NCBI RefSeq assembly: GCF_030253575.1
Contig: NC_080569.1
Location: 21,450,001 to 21,514,000 of the forward strand
DNA length: 64,000 nucleotides
Origin: Rhododendron vialii
Taxonomy: Eukaryota; Streptophyta; Magnoliopsida; Ericales; Ericaceae
Reading direction: 5' to 3'
Part shown: positions 33,925 through 47,333 of the stretch, piece by piece
Position numbering within the stretch: the first letter of the stretch is position 1
How the letters are laid out: the number at the start of each line of letters is the position of its first letter
Position numbers and translations under genes: made by a program
The notes under the pieces: model-generated
Seen by the model: the letters and a program-made list of their open reading frames with translations, nothing else
The model's database searches: none
Told to the model about the DNA's origin: nothing

Positions 33925-34610
33925 ACTTGGCATGCCAAATCCACAAATCATACGATGCAACTGCTTCAAGTATGAGAGTGGGTTTTCCAATGCGCCTACT
34001 GAAGAAGCCATGGTAAGTAGTTGGACATTTGTCCCACTGCCAGTGCATACAATCCAAACTGCCTAGCATTCTAGGAAAACCACGTTAGTTGCCCACATGT
34101 GCAGTATTTGCTTCATTTGGTTTTCTCAAGTATTCTGCTTTGAAAAGAGTCAACTGTTGTACTTTACCCAATTTTAAGATACTCATGACTATCAGCAAGC
34201 ATCTCGTATGCCATCATTCTTAGAGCTGTCGTCATCTTTTGGATGCCAGAAAGACCTAGAGCTCCCGTTGCATCATTCCTTTGGACGTACGTCACGTCAT
34301 GTTGCTGGAGTTGACCCAAGATCTTGTGAAATAAGGGTCGACTCATTCGAAAACGTTGGCGAAACAACTTTTCGTCATAGAGCGGATACTTAGAAAAGTA
34401 ATCAGCATTGATTCATTGGTCGGCAACAACTCTGTCACGGGGGATCCAAGCTCGACCGCTTGTAGAACCAACATGACCTTCTTGGCATCTTCTTTGCATT
34501 TTTCGGTACGAGTACGGCCATGATCAATTGCACCATTGTAATCTCCTCGTCATCGGAGGAAGATCTGTCAAATTTTCCCAGTAATATTTTTTGAATTAAA
34601 TTGTTCATGA
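33925..34610 (-). pseudogene. Harbinger transposase, right arm with partial DDE domain
   Basis: On the minus strand the right arm carries the N-terminal region, then MFRQRFRMSRPLFHK and LSGIQKMTTALRMMAYEMLA (34367-34164). Lower down comes MLGSLDCMHWQWDKCP...EAVASYDLWIWHA (34069-33925). The Asp of SLDCMHW corresponds to the first catalytic Asp of DDE_Tnp_4. The remaining catalytic part is absent where the inverted left arm begins. The gene is broken. Confidence 0.75.
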
Positions 34611-35719
34611 TGAATTTTTTTTAAAAGAGAATACTGTATATAGATTTGAGTGTAAGAATGGATAATGGGAAGATAAGTCCATATATAGATGGCTTCAAGT
34701 AAGTGGTGTAGTTGAGAGTGGATGTAAGTAAATGATTGAAGTAAATAATGTAGTTGAGAGTTGATATGAGTAAATGACCAAAGTAAATTGTGTATTTGAG
34801 AGTGGATGAAAGTTGAAAGTAAATGGCTAAAGTAAATGATGTTGAGAATTGATGGGAGTAAATGGATGAAGTAAAATAGTGTAGTTAAAGTGGATGAGAG
34901 TTGATGTCCAAATTGCTTCTATTTTTTGATGGAAGTAAAAAAAAAAATGCAAAATTAATTTTTTTTTAAAGTCCTCGATTACCCGATACCATAATTATTT
35001 TTTAACGAAAGTAGTACTTAAATTAGAGTTGAAAAAAGTTGGGGGAAAATAAGATGGAGGAAAAACTAGTTAATTATCTATCCCTATTTTACATTTCACC
35101 ATTGGAGAGGGATGGGTTCTATTTTACATCCTACTAACTTTTAACCACTTTTTTCATCTAAAATAACTATCCATCCGGATGTATTTTACATCTCCATTGG
35201 AGTTGCTCTAAGGGATTTGGGACATCAGGCCTGATTCACAATCCGACCACTCATTTTATAAGGCTCCAAATTAATTGAGTATTGATAGCAACATAAGGAA
35301 GACATCCATTTATTTAAAATCCATTTATCATTAGATGTAGCTACCAATATTTGAACAACTTGAATTTTCAGATGGGCATAAAACCTCAGACCTGGGACTC
35401 TACAACCCAATAATAGTGCTTTGGGGCAGGGTTCCCGGATCCAGTGGGTAGCTTGATGCCCAACTATGCATCACTTAGACTAAGATAACAATATCGTCCG
35501 TTCTAGTGATTTCAAAAACAGGGAAAAGAGCAAAGAGAATGTATAAGGTAAACTGGATAGTAAGCATAATGCCAGAGAGTTTAGTAGTTGTCCATGCAAG
35601 ATCGGAAATACAAAATGCTAACCCGGTACTTGTCTTTTATTTTGTCTTTGAAAGGAAGACGCAAAAATAGATAATATAGTTTCAATAGTGCTAAGCATCC
35701 ACAGGCATCTGATTCTGAT

Positions 35720-39576
<3,857 letters not shown>

Positions 39577-39856
39577 ATACCATAACACAGGATATTAGGT
39601 TTAATAGTGGTGGCTTTGATTATTCAGTGTGGTAGCGATGTTCAGACACTTTATTGTACAAGTATCACCTACGCCATCAGATTTGTTGACTTCTTGATGG
39701 ACGGCTGCCGTTAAGGGTGGTATAACTTTTCCGAGACCTCGTTGCTCTTCATGTAGGAATAATATGCTCCGGGTTGCACCATAACATTTTCTTTCGCCCT
39801 CTTTCTTCTTCCTCTTATCTGGGTTTTGGATGTCTTGAGAAACAGTGTCCAGAAAA
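39577..39856. promoter_or_regulatory. Divergent HINT2-SRX promoter spacer
   Basis: Only 280 bp separate the start codons of HINT2 (-) and SRX (+). The spacer must hold both leaders and core promoters. No clear TATA box is seen for either side. The arrangement suggests shared or coupled control. Confidence 0.6.
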
Positions 39857-39917
39857 ATGGCCAGTTTATTTCTGCGAGTTCCAACCAGGAACTTCTATGT
39901 TTCAGCTTCTTCTAATG

Positions 39918-39969
<52 letters not shown>

Positions 39970-40296
39970 TGGTTATAGATTATATACATATCGAAACTTA
40001 GGTCTCCCTCTCTATCTGGAAGGTTCTGAAAGTTTTCTTTTAAAATTGAGCTCTCTGTCTTTGTGGATTGTATATACAGGACTAAAAATACACGTTCATA
40101 CTTTTGTAAGTCACTCAAGTGGAAATCAATTGTATTTTTTTGTTAAAATTGGGCTCTTCTTTGTATAAGTAAGAGCATCTCCAGCGTTCACCCTTTGTTT
40201 TACCCAATTTTGAGTCGAAATCTGGGTAAAAACTCAATTTGGGTAACGCATGGTAAAACCCATTTTCAAACTGGAACCCACTTTTCTCCCAGACCA

Positions 40297-40352
<56 letters not shown>

Positions 40353-43170
40353 GGCTGTCGAGAAAGAGAGAGAGAGGACCGAGAGAGAGAGAAGGAGCTG
40401 GTGAAGGTGGCGATCAGTGGTGGTGGCGACCAGAGATTGTGATGGAGGGGAAAGAGAGGGGTTGCAGAGATTTGAGGAGGAGGATGAGGAAGCCCCAACT
40501 TTGAACTCAAGCACAGAGCTGTGGTGGAGGTGGCCGGAGATGGCAATGGAGGGCTTTCATGCTTCTCTTTGTCCAGCCGCACTCACAAGCACAGAGCAAG
40601 AACCTGATCTGAAACCCTAGCTAGTAGCTATGGTGACCATCTCAACTCGCCTCTCTCCCTCTCTCTCTCTCTCTCTCAAATGAGCCGCTTGAAAAAATGG
40701 GGATGGGTTTGGGTTGTTCGTCATTTGGGCGAAGAAATGGGTAAAACCCAAAATGGGGAGAGATTTGGGCAAAGCATTTGAATTTGGGTCTTAAAATGGG
40801 TAATGATTGGAGATGGTCTAATACCTCTTTCATGTGAGAAGGTCTGTAACATGGGTTGATTTTCGGTTTAGGTGCTCCTCCCGGTGTGCCTCAACAAGGA
40901 GGACCAGTGATTCTGGAAATTCCCCTTGACAAAATACGGAGGCCACTCCTGCGGACAAGATCCAACGACCCACTGAAGGTGAAGGAACTCATGGACAGCA
41001 TTGCCCAAATTGGCCTTCAAGTTCCGGTAAAGCCACAAACCCTCAAACTCCCTTCTTTTGATCTAGGGCTATTTCTAATCGGATCTTAAGTATATTCCTC
41101 TTTTGGAATCGTTGTGCGATGGAGAAACTGCAAATGTGATTGATCACCTATGAGGTGTTTTGAAACCTCTGAGTCTAATGCAATATGCTTACCATCTTGC
41201 AATAAAATTGGCTGCACATCATTAGATTACTTGCATTCATTTTAATTGGATCCTTAAATTCTCTTCTTTTGGAATGGTTGTGAGATTGAGAAAATTCGAA
41301 TGGGGCTAAGCTCCTGTTGCTGGTTTTCAGAGCGTTGTTGGTACAAGATTCAAAATTCTATACGAGCCCAATGTAGCATGTTAAACAAATTGTGATTAAA
41401 TTGGTGTGTACAGTAGCTGCAAGCCTGCAAGTCCCAAGATCTTTGATTGCTCAAGAGAATACCATGAAGCCATTGTATTCTAGAAAATAATTTACCAGAC
41501 TTGTTGTTGAGGGGCCGAGCTAGTTGGTGGGGCGGTGGGCACGGCCCACCCTTGGTTTCGAGAAAAATATTATTTTACACTAATGGATTAGACACTTACC
41601 AGTATCTAATCAACTTGATTCTTCACACAAATGATGAAGGCGATCTAAAAGAGGAAGGGTTTGGATTAGTAAAAAAAATTTCCCAATGACTTCCATTTAA
41701 AGACCACGGGAGAATTGAATCAAGCAGCGTAGGATAAAGCATGATTTTTCACTTAACATTTCTCTTCATATTGTTACTGAAAAATATGCAACAATTCCAG
41801 TGGACTCCCATTAAATAGCTACACTCGCGAACCAAAATCCTTGCTCCACCATTGTTGATGCTTATGGATGATCTAATCAGCTAATGTAGAGAGACGTTGA
41901 AGTATCGAATTATTGAACGAAGTATATGTAATGTGAAAATGATAGTCTACTAAATTATCTGACCTTGAGTGGGATGTCCACTAGCGCTGTTTTATTTCTG
42001 CCTCGTTTCTCCTTCTTTGCATTACAGCTCAAGCGTTCAAGATCAATAGTTGACTGGGTATATCCAATCCTGGCAAATTTCTCCGTTTCAAAAGTTTCAC
42101 TCAATTTGTAATTACTTTATGTATCTGATGGTTTAGTATATTCTAACATCACCAGATAAACTTGTATGTTGTGCTTTGATATTGGCTTGTCCTGATGTTC
42201 CTTACGATACATAATACGCTAGCAATTTACAGTTGGAGATTTATATGTTTACTGGGACCCTTTTTTCCCTCTTCCCTGCAATGTGTTTACCTTTGTTTTT
42301 TATGCTTTCAGTTGTATACTAATTATGCGGGAAATTTGTCCTTCTCTTTTAAAAATGACGGAAAGAAGTCTGAGGCTTGTGTGACTTGTGTCCATGTTGC
42401 ATTTTGTAGATTTCTGTCGTTGAAAAGTAGGGACTGTGAATACAGTGGAATAGTGGATCCCTTGTTTTGTCAAATTTAGCATCATGAATGGTTTGTAAAA
42501 CAGATAGAATGTTTTGGTGAAAAAGTGGAACAAAAATTTGAATTTTAAGATGCATTGCAACAACTAAAATTGATTTGACAGCAATATGACTAGACGAGGA
42601 GGGGGCCATTAAAATGCAAATAGTTAGAGATGAACGAGTGCACAAGACAATTGATTTAAGTCAAATTGAAGTCACTCCAAGGTGGTGGCAAACTGTTTTG
42701 TACTTTGATTGAAGCAGTAAAAACGACCTTTACAGCCACTTGCCCAAAACCAAAATTGTTCAGGTAAGCCTACGTGGTTGACATTTATGGCTTCCTGGAG
42801 TTGAACTGAGTAGAATTAGGGAGCAATGTCTCAGGGTTCTCTTGTAAAGGTTCTTTCATTTGCAATATTTCGTCGTCTCTCTTTTCTGGATGCGGAGTTT
42901 ATTCAGTGTTGTTCTCCTGCAATAATGATTCACGAATAGTAATTTGAACTTTTGTACTTAATACATATTGCAGATTGATGTGCTCGAGGTTGAGGGAGTA
43001 TACTATGGTACGTGCTGATTTAGTTTTCCCATACTAAATTATTACCAATTGGAGATCAAAAAATATTATACCAGTTTTTTCTTCAACAGTTTTTAGTTCC
43101 TGTAGAGCATGACTATAGTATCTGGGAAAAAGTTACGTGCCTTCTAATTGGCTCCTAGAATAATCAAGTT

Positions 43171-43233
<63 letters not shown>

Positions 43234-43339
43234 CCATATCTCCACAGGTTTCTCTGGTTGTCACAGATTTGAGGCTCACCAACGACTAGGCCTCCCAACA
43301 ATACGTTGTAAAATTCGGAGAGGAACAAAAGAAACTTTG

Positions 43340-43372
<33 letters not shown>

Positions 43373-43384
43373 AAAGAAACTTTG

Positions 43385-43429
<45 letters not shown>

Positions 43430-43544
43430 TACATCTGCGTGTGTGTGTCCATCTGCCTACCTCTGTTATGTTTTACAACGTTTGCCTTTCACCATACAAA
43501 TATTTTCATTTTCACTTTTGTCTTGCAGGCATCACCTCCGTTGA
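39857..43544 (+). CDS. SRX: Sulfiredoxin (SRX), 5 exons, 119 aa
   Basis: Sulfiredoxin uses ATP and a thiol to reduce over-oxidised (sulfinic) 2-Cys peroxiredoxins in plastids and mitochondria. Exons: 39857-39917, 40872-41026, 42974-43007, 43248-43341, 43529-43544 (360 nt in phase). The N-terminus MASLFLRVPTRNFYVSASSN is a transit-peptide type. The ParB-like core runs ILEIPLDKIRRPLLRTRSND, KVKELMDSIAQIGLQVP, IDVLEVEGVYYG. The catalytic motif is FSGCHRFEAH with Cys88, and the tail is RGTKETLRHHLR. All conserved residues I can check are present. Intron 1 starts GTA(CT)n and holds a Tourist-like MITE. Exon 4 is bounded on both sides by CT repeats. The gene looks functional. Confidence 0.93.
39921..39966 (+). 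repeat. (CT)n at the start of SRX intron 1
   Basis: The CT run begins two bases after the GTA of the splice donor at 39918-39920. Confidence 0.9.
40173..40818. mobile_element. Tourist-like MITE in SRX intron 1
   Basis: The ends are GAGCATCTCCAGCG and GATTGGAGATGGTC, flanked by TAA (40170-40172 and 40819-40821). Inner arms repeat TGGGTAAAACC and its inverse. A GT-then-GA compound microsatellite (40301-40352) and several GA/CT runs fill the centre and create long spurious frames. The TAA TSD fits PIF/Harbinger. Confidence 0.75.
41027..42973. other. SRX intron 2
   Basis: It shows no coding sequence. A stretch near 41501-41590 (GAGGGGCCGAGCTAGTTGGTGG) resembles a degenerate repeat end of the GGGCGGTGGGCACGGCCCACC type, which forms a short palindrome. 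Confidence 0.4.
43171..43231 (+). repeat. (CT)n in the polypyrimidine tract before SRX exon 4
   Basis: A CT run of about 60 bp ends 17 bp before the AG acceptor at 43246-43247. Confidence 0.9.
43343..43424 (+). repeat. Two (CT)n runs after SRX exon 4, with a copied exon end between them
   Basis: The first CT run starts immediately after the donor G (43342). Then AAAAGAAACTTTGAG (43373-43387), a copy of the last bases of exon 4, is followed by a second CT run. The copy lacks a GT donor (GAG followed by CT). Confidence 0.9.
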
Positions 43545-44920
43545 ATTGTTGAGAGCTATTTGTATGGAGTTGAGCCAAGTTGGCAGCTTTCTAGATTTGA
43601 TACTCCATGCTGGGCCTGTTAATGGTTTGGTGGTTATGGGAGGTAGTTGTAAATAGTTTGCATATACTGGTGGATCAACTTGCCAATTACCATAGGGAGT
43701 GTTACCATATGTTGCGCAATCACCGACTAAATGTGCTTGCATTATGATTCTTCTAGATTAGAGAGCTGGAAGCTTGTGTCAAAATAATAGAGACAGGTTC
43801 TCTTATTTTCGTGTTATAGATGTTTTTTTATTGCTTGTTGGGTTGTTTTATTAGTATATGTTGGAACTTTGGTTTGTATTTGTAAAACATTGTGTTTTTT
43901 CTAGTCCCACTTTGCTAAGTCACAAAACTTCTATCTACTTTAAATGACTTTGCACACAAATGGATTTGTGAATAAAGACCCAAGAAGAGGTTTTGCGTGC
44001 TCAGGAAAATAGGCAGCAATTTGGAAAATTGATTCGGAAATTAGTTAACTGAGTGCGCGTCACTAGTTATTCGCGCAGGGGGGTGCAAATTCGGGATTTG
44101 AGCCTTGCGCACGTACTAGTTAAAGTCCACATTTTTTGCTAAAATTCTGAAACACGTTTTTTTGTTACAGAATATTCAGTCAATCAAAAATCCTTTTCCA
44201 AATGGAAAGCTTTGGCTGATTAACGAATTGATTAAAAACGTGTGCATAATCAGTGGGATCTGATTTGTTGCTGATTAACGGATTGATTAAAAAAAACGTG
44301 TGCATAATTAGCGGGATTTGATTGTTTTGTTTTCCAAAACTGTGGCCACAGCCCGCTCCTCCTACTCCTATGAATTCAAAGTTTCAGAATTGGTTTTTAC
44401 ACAAGAAAAAAACATCTCTCTCTCCCTCCACAAAAATGGTTTGGTTTCTGTTGAGTTCGAGCAATAGGTAGAATTGTGTTTTGTTTTTCAATTTTCTTCT
44501 GTGCAAAGAAGGCTGAGTAGAGGTGGTGAATTCTGGGTTGTTTTATCGTGGGGACGGCGTGGTACTCAACAAACTGCTTGCACAATCTGGACAGAGCCGC
44601 GAAACGTCTACCTAGTCCGCAACTCAACCCAACCGTCGTTCTTCATTTTGGTATTCTATATTTCAGTAGCAGATTCTGAGGTAATACATTTTTGTTTTAC
44701 AGCAGTTAATTGTCTTCATATCTAGGGTTACAAACACATTTGTAATGACCCACGGTCAGCTAACCTGTTAACCTTTAGTTTAATCACGTGGTTCAAAAGG
44801 TTAACCTCAAATTGTACAATAATTGTTCACAAATTTTTATATACCTCTTCCATTTCCAATTCCCACCCGATGTCACGATGTGAGACGTAGCCATAGATTG
44901 TTATAATCTTCCCCATTTAA
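43545..44920. other. SRX 3' region and intergenic stretch
   Basis: Two direct copies of CTGATTAACG(A/G)ATTGATTAAAAA(A)..CGTGTGCATAAT lie at 44215-44255 and 44271-44310. A frame at 44474-44725 has no recognisable family. I found no gene. Confidence 0.4.
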
Positions 44921-45188
44921 GGGGGTGTTCGGATAAATAAGCCAAAGTGGCTTATTTTTTGTCCTTATTCAAATTTTTTCCATATCACTTGGCTTATTCT
45001 CATTTTTTTGGGGATTATTGCATCTTCATGACGAGAGGAATCTAAAAAGTATAAAATTTTGATCGAAATCCAATATTTTTTGAATAAAGACAGAAAAAGT
45101 GGCTTATTGGCTTATTTTTGTTTTTATGTGGATTTGTTTGGCTTATTTTTGGCGGGAAAGCCAATAGCTTTTTTGTCCGAACAAGCCC
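44921..45188. mobile_element. Tourist-like MITE with TGTTCGGA ends
   Basis: The left end is GGGGGTGTTCGGATAA and the right end TTGTCCGAACAAGCCC, with TAA on both sides (44918-44920, 45189-45191). GTGGCTTAT(T) motifs recur near both ends. It contains GACGAGAGGAATC, which is related to the repeat at 9.0 and 60.3 kb. Confidence 0.7.
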
Positions 45189-45275
45189 TAAGATCGCAAT
45201 GACTTTGTTGTCCTCCTTGATCTAACAACTTTTTTTCGGTCAAACGGAAATTAATGGTCTAACAATTTTGACCCG

Positions 45276-46440
45276 TTGGACAAGTGCCCATTTAAGCACG
45301 TGGGACCAAGTCATGGGTTCTCACAATCTCTCAAAGAGTCACTGGTAAGGACTGTGTTCAATAGTAGGGATGCTGAACAAATCCTCTGCTTGCCTTTGAG
45401 CATGACTGATAAATCAGACAAGCGACCTTGGAGGGGTACAGTAAATGGGAAGTTCTCGGTCAAGTCAGCGCATGTGCTAGCATAACAGTTGGGGCATCAC
45501 ACTTTAAACCGCAGTGGGGATCGTGGACAAACCAGTGGAAGCAGTAGTGATGAAGATAAGTGGAAAAGGATATGGCAAATCCAAGCTCCTAACAAACTCA
45601 AGCTTTTTCTGTGGCGTAGTTTGCACAATATTCTACCTGTCAACAAGATGCTAGCCCAATGGAAAGTGCCTGTGGCGTTGGCTTGTCCAGTTTGTGGAGT
45701 AGTCGATGAAACCACAACTCATGTACTTATGGGCTGTGAACGTTCTAGCAAAGTGTGGTTACTCTCACCATTTCGTTTGAGACCGGAGACCTTATCTACT
45801 AGTACTTTTTTGTTTTTGATCATACCTTATCTCCGTACTTAGAGCATCCGCAATGGTACTAATCAAAATCAATAATCAAAATGTGTCACGTCAGCATTTG
45901 ATTATTCATTTAGTCCATAATCAAATTTAACAACATCTACCTCCATATTGATTATTTTTTAATCTCTAACAAAAAAAAACCCCACAATACACAATGCACA
46001 TTCGTCCAATCGCAACGAGTTTTAATCACGTACCCGACCACATCAAATTATTCGTCACGATGAGACGATTCCAATATGAGGTATTTTTAAGTTATTGAGT
46101 TTTGAATTTAATTGTTGAGTTTGATTATTGAGTTTTTGTTATTGGTAAAAATTGTTAAGTTTGGTTATGGAATGGGTGGAATTTGGTTATTTACTAAAAG
46201 ACTTGTAACTTTGGTTATTACAATGTGGGGTGTTTTTTGAGTATTGTTGTTAAATTTATTTATTCACATCCATTTGCTTATCCATTTGCTTATTACAATG
46301 TGAAATGCTCTTAGTCTGGGGAAGTTTGGACGAACCTGGGATCTAATACTAATGGTGTCCATAGAAGAGAGCTACTGGGTCTCTTTGCTTTTAATATTGA
46401 ACAGTACGAAAAGTTTGACGATGGGAGCTAGATCCGTCCG
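45276..46440 (+). mobile_element. LINE (L1-type) zf-RVT fragment split by a MITE
   Basis: Frames read PWRGTVNGKFSVKSAH, WKRIWQIQAPNKLKLFLWRS and CPVCGVVDETTTHVLMGCER, the zf-RVT C-terminus of plant L1 ORF2. A stop at 45483-45485 interrupts it after SAHVLA. At 45842 a Tourist MITE enters. After it, 46314-46430 (GTCTGGGGAAGTTTGGACGA...) may be the continuation. There is no reverse transcriptase core, so the fragment is inactive. Confidence 0.75.
45842..46310. mobile_element. Tourist-like MITE inside the LINE fragment
   Basis: The ends are GAGCATCCGCAATGG and the inverse-type AATGTGAAATGCTC, flanked by TTA (45839-45841, 46311-46313). This fits a PIF/Harbinger MITE of 469 bp. Confidence 0.75.
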
Positions 46441-46489
46441 TTAAAATAAGGATCTCATTTAACGTGCTTAGCTTTCTTGTTCACGGTCT

Positions 46490-46690
46490 TTGTCTGCAAG
46501 GATGGAGCCAGGGCACAAGTGACATTGTTTGCAAGGATGGAGCGACATTGTCTGCAAGGATGGAGCCAAGGGACAAGTGACAGTAGCCGTCATGACAAGA
46601 ATTTTAGAAATGCAATAATTATATGTTAAAAAAGAATTACCGGATTTTAGAAATGCAATAATTATATGTTAAAAAAGAATTACCTCCGAC
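46490..46690. repeat. Short tandem duplications
   Basis: TGCAAGGATGGAGC occurs three times (46495, 46528, 46553) with GGGACAAGTGACA-type tails. The 42-bp unit ATTTTAGAAATGCAATAATT plus ATATGTTAAAAAAGAATTACC is repeated in tandem at about 46601 and 46645. Confidence 0.8.
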
Positions 46691-47333
46691 CTATATAGAT
46701 CTAACACTACTAGATTTTTTTTTTTTAAGAAAATGGAGACCAAAAAATGTAGTAGTATTTCAAAATTAAATTCAATAGGCCAAAGTAAAGTATTATAAAA
46801 GATAAGATAGTTTTCTGGTAAGTTTCTTAATCACATATATTGAGAAAGACATAGCTAGAAATTTTAACCCCGATTCTATCATTTATGCTTTTAACGACAT
46901 GAAAGAAAGGGCGTCAAGCACAATTCAAGATACTTCACTTTAGTAGATGAATTAAATTAAAATTAGTCTTATTTGATGCGTTATGTGCATATCACAAATA
47001 TCATTTACAATAGTTTTTATTATATAATTTTAATTTTTCCTAGGTTTAATGACTTTTCATATGCTAGTTCATCTTTTTAATTTTTTCTGCTAGGATAAAA
47101 TATCCCGGCTCTATTTCGGTTAGGAGATAAATGGGGATAAAAAAAAACTAAATTAACCCCAACACAAAACTATAAAGTGGGAGGCAAACAAACGGGACAC
47201 CGTTCAAAGGGTTTCGTGGAATTCCTTAATCGAAGCTAGTCTCTTTTGTTACCTGCTGTAAACCTAATTTGTGTCCCTATTAATTTCGTGTCTAATTTTG
47301 CGTGTGTACGTAATTCAGTAGGGGGCAACAGTA
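46690..47333. other. Upstream region of the TFIIF-alpha gene
   Basis: AT-rich stretch without an ORF of note. It should hold the promoter and 5' UTR of the gene starting at 47334. No definite TATA box was assigned. Confidence 0.4.

Larger units (their letters stand above)
32916..35208. mobile_element. PIF/Harbinger element made of two head-to-head arms
   Basis: The ends are GAGCAACTCCAATGGAGATG and its inverse CATCTCCATTGGAGTTGCTC. A TAA duplication lies at 32913-32915 and 35209-35211, as expected for PIF/Harbinger. The left arm (to about 33920) reads on + and the right arm (about 34150 on) reads on -. Both encode the same transposase N-terminal region (LFRQHFRMSRPLFHKILGQL on + near 33710-33772, LFRQRFRMSRPLFHKILGQL on - near 34308-34370). 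Between the arms, on -, lies a DDE_Tnp_4 segment with GSLDCMHWQWDKCPTTYHG and GKPTLILEAVASYDLWIWHA (about 34066-33925). Frames are interrupted and the rest of the DDE domain is missing, so it cannot encode a working enzyme. Confidence 0.85.

Noticed and set aside
33663-34069. Two long minus-strand frames (93 and 109 codons) read as continuous proteins
   Set aside because: They run across the junction of the inverted Harbinger arms. Only the part above about 33925 is sense for the minus-strand transposase.
40115-40582. Minus-strand frame of 155 codons and overlapping plus-strand frames
   Set aside because: They are translations of GT/GA microsatellites inside a Tourist-like MITE (poly Thr-His, Ser-Leu).
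43148-43552. Plus-strand frame of 134 codons starting in a CT run
   Set aside because: It reads SRX exon 4 through its flanking introns. The spliced model gives the family sequence and a proper end.
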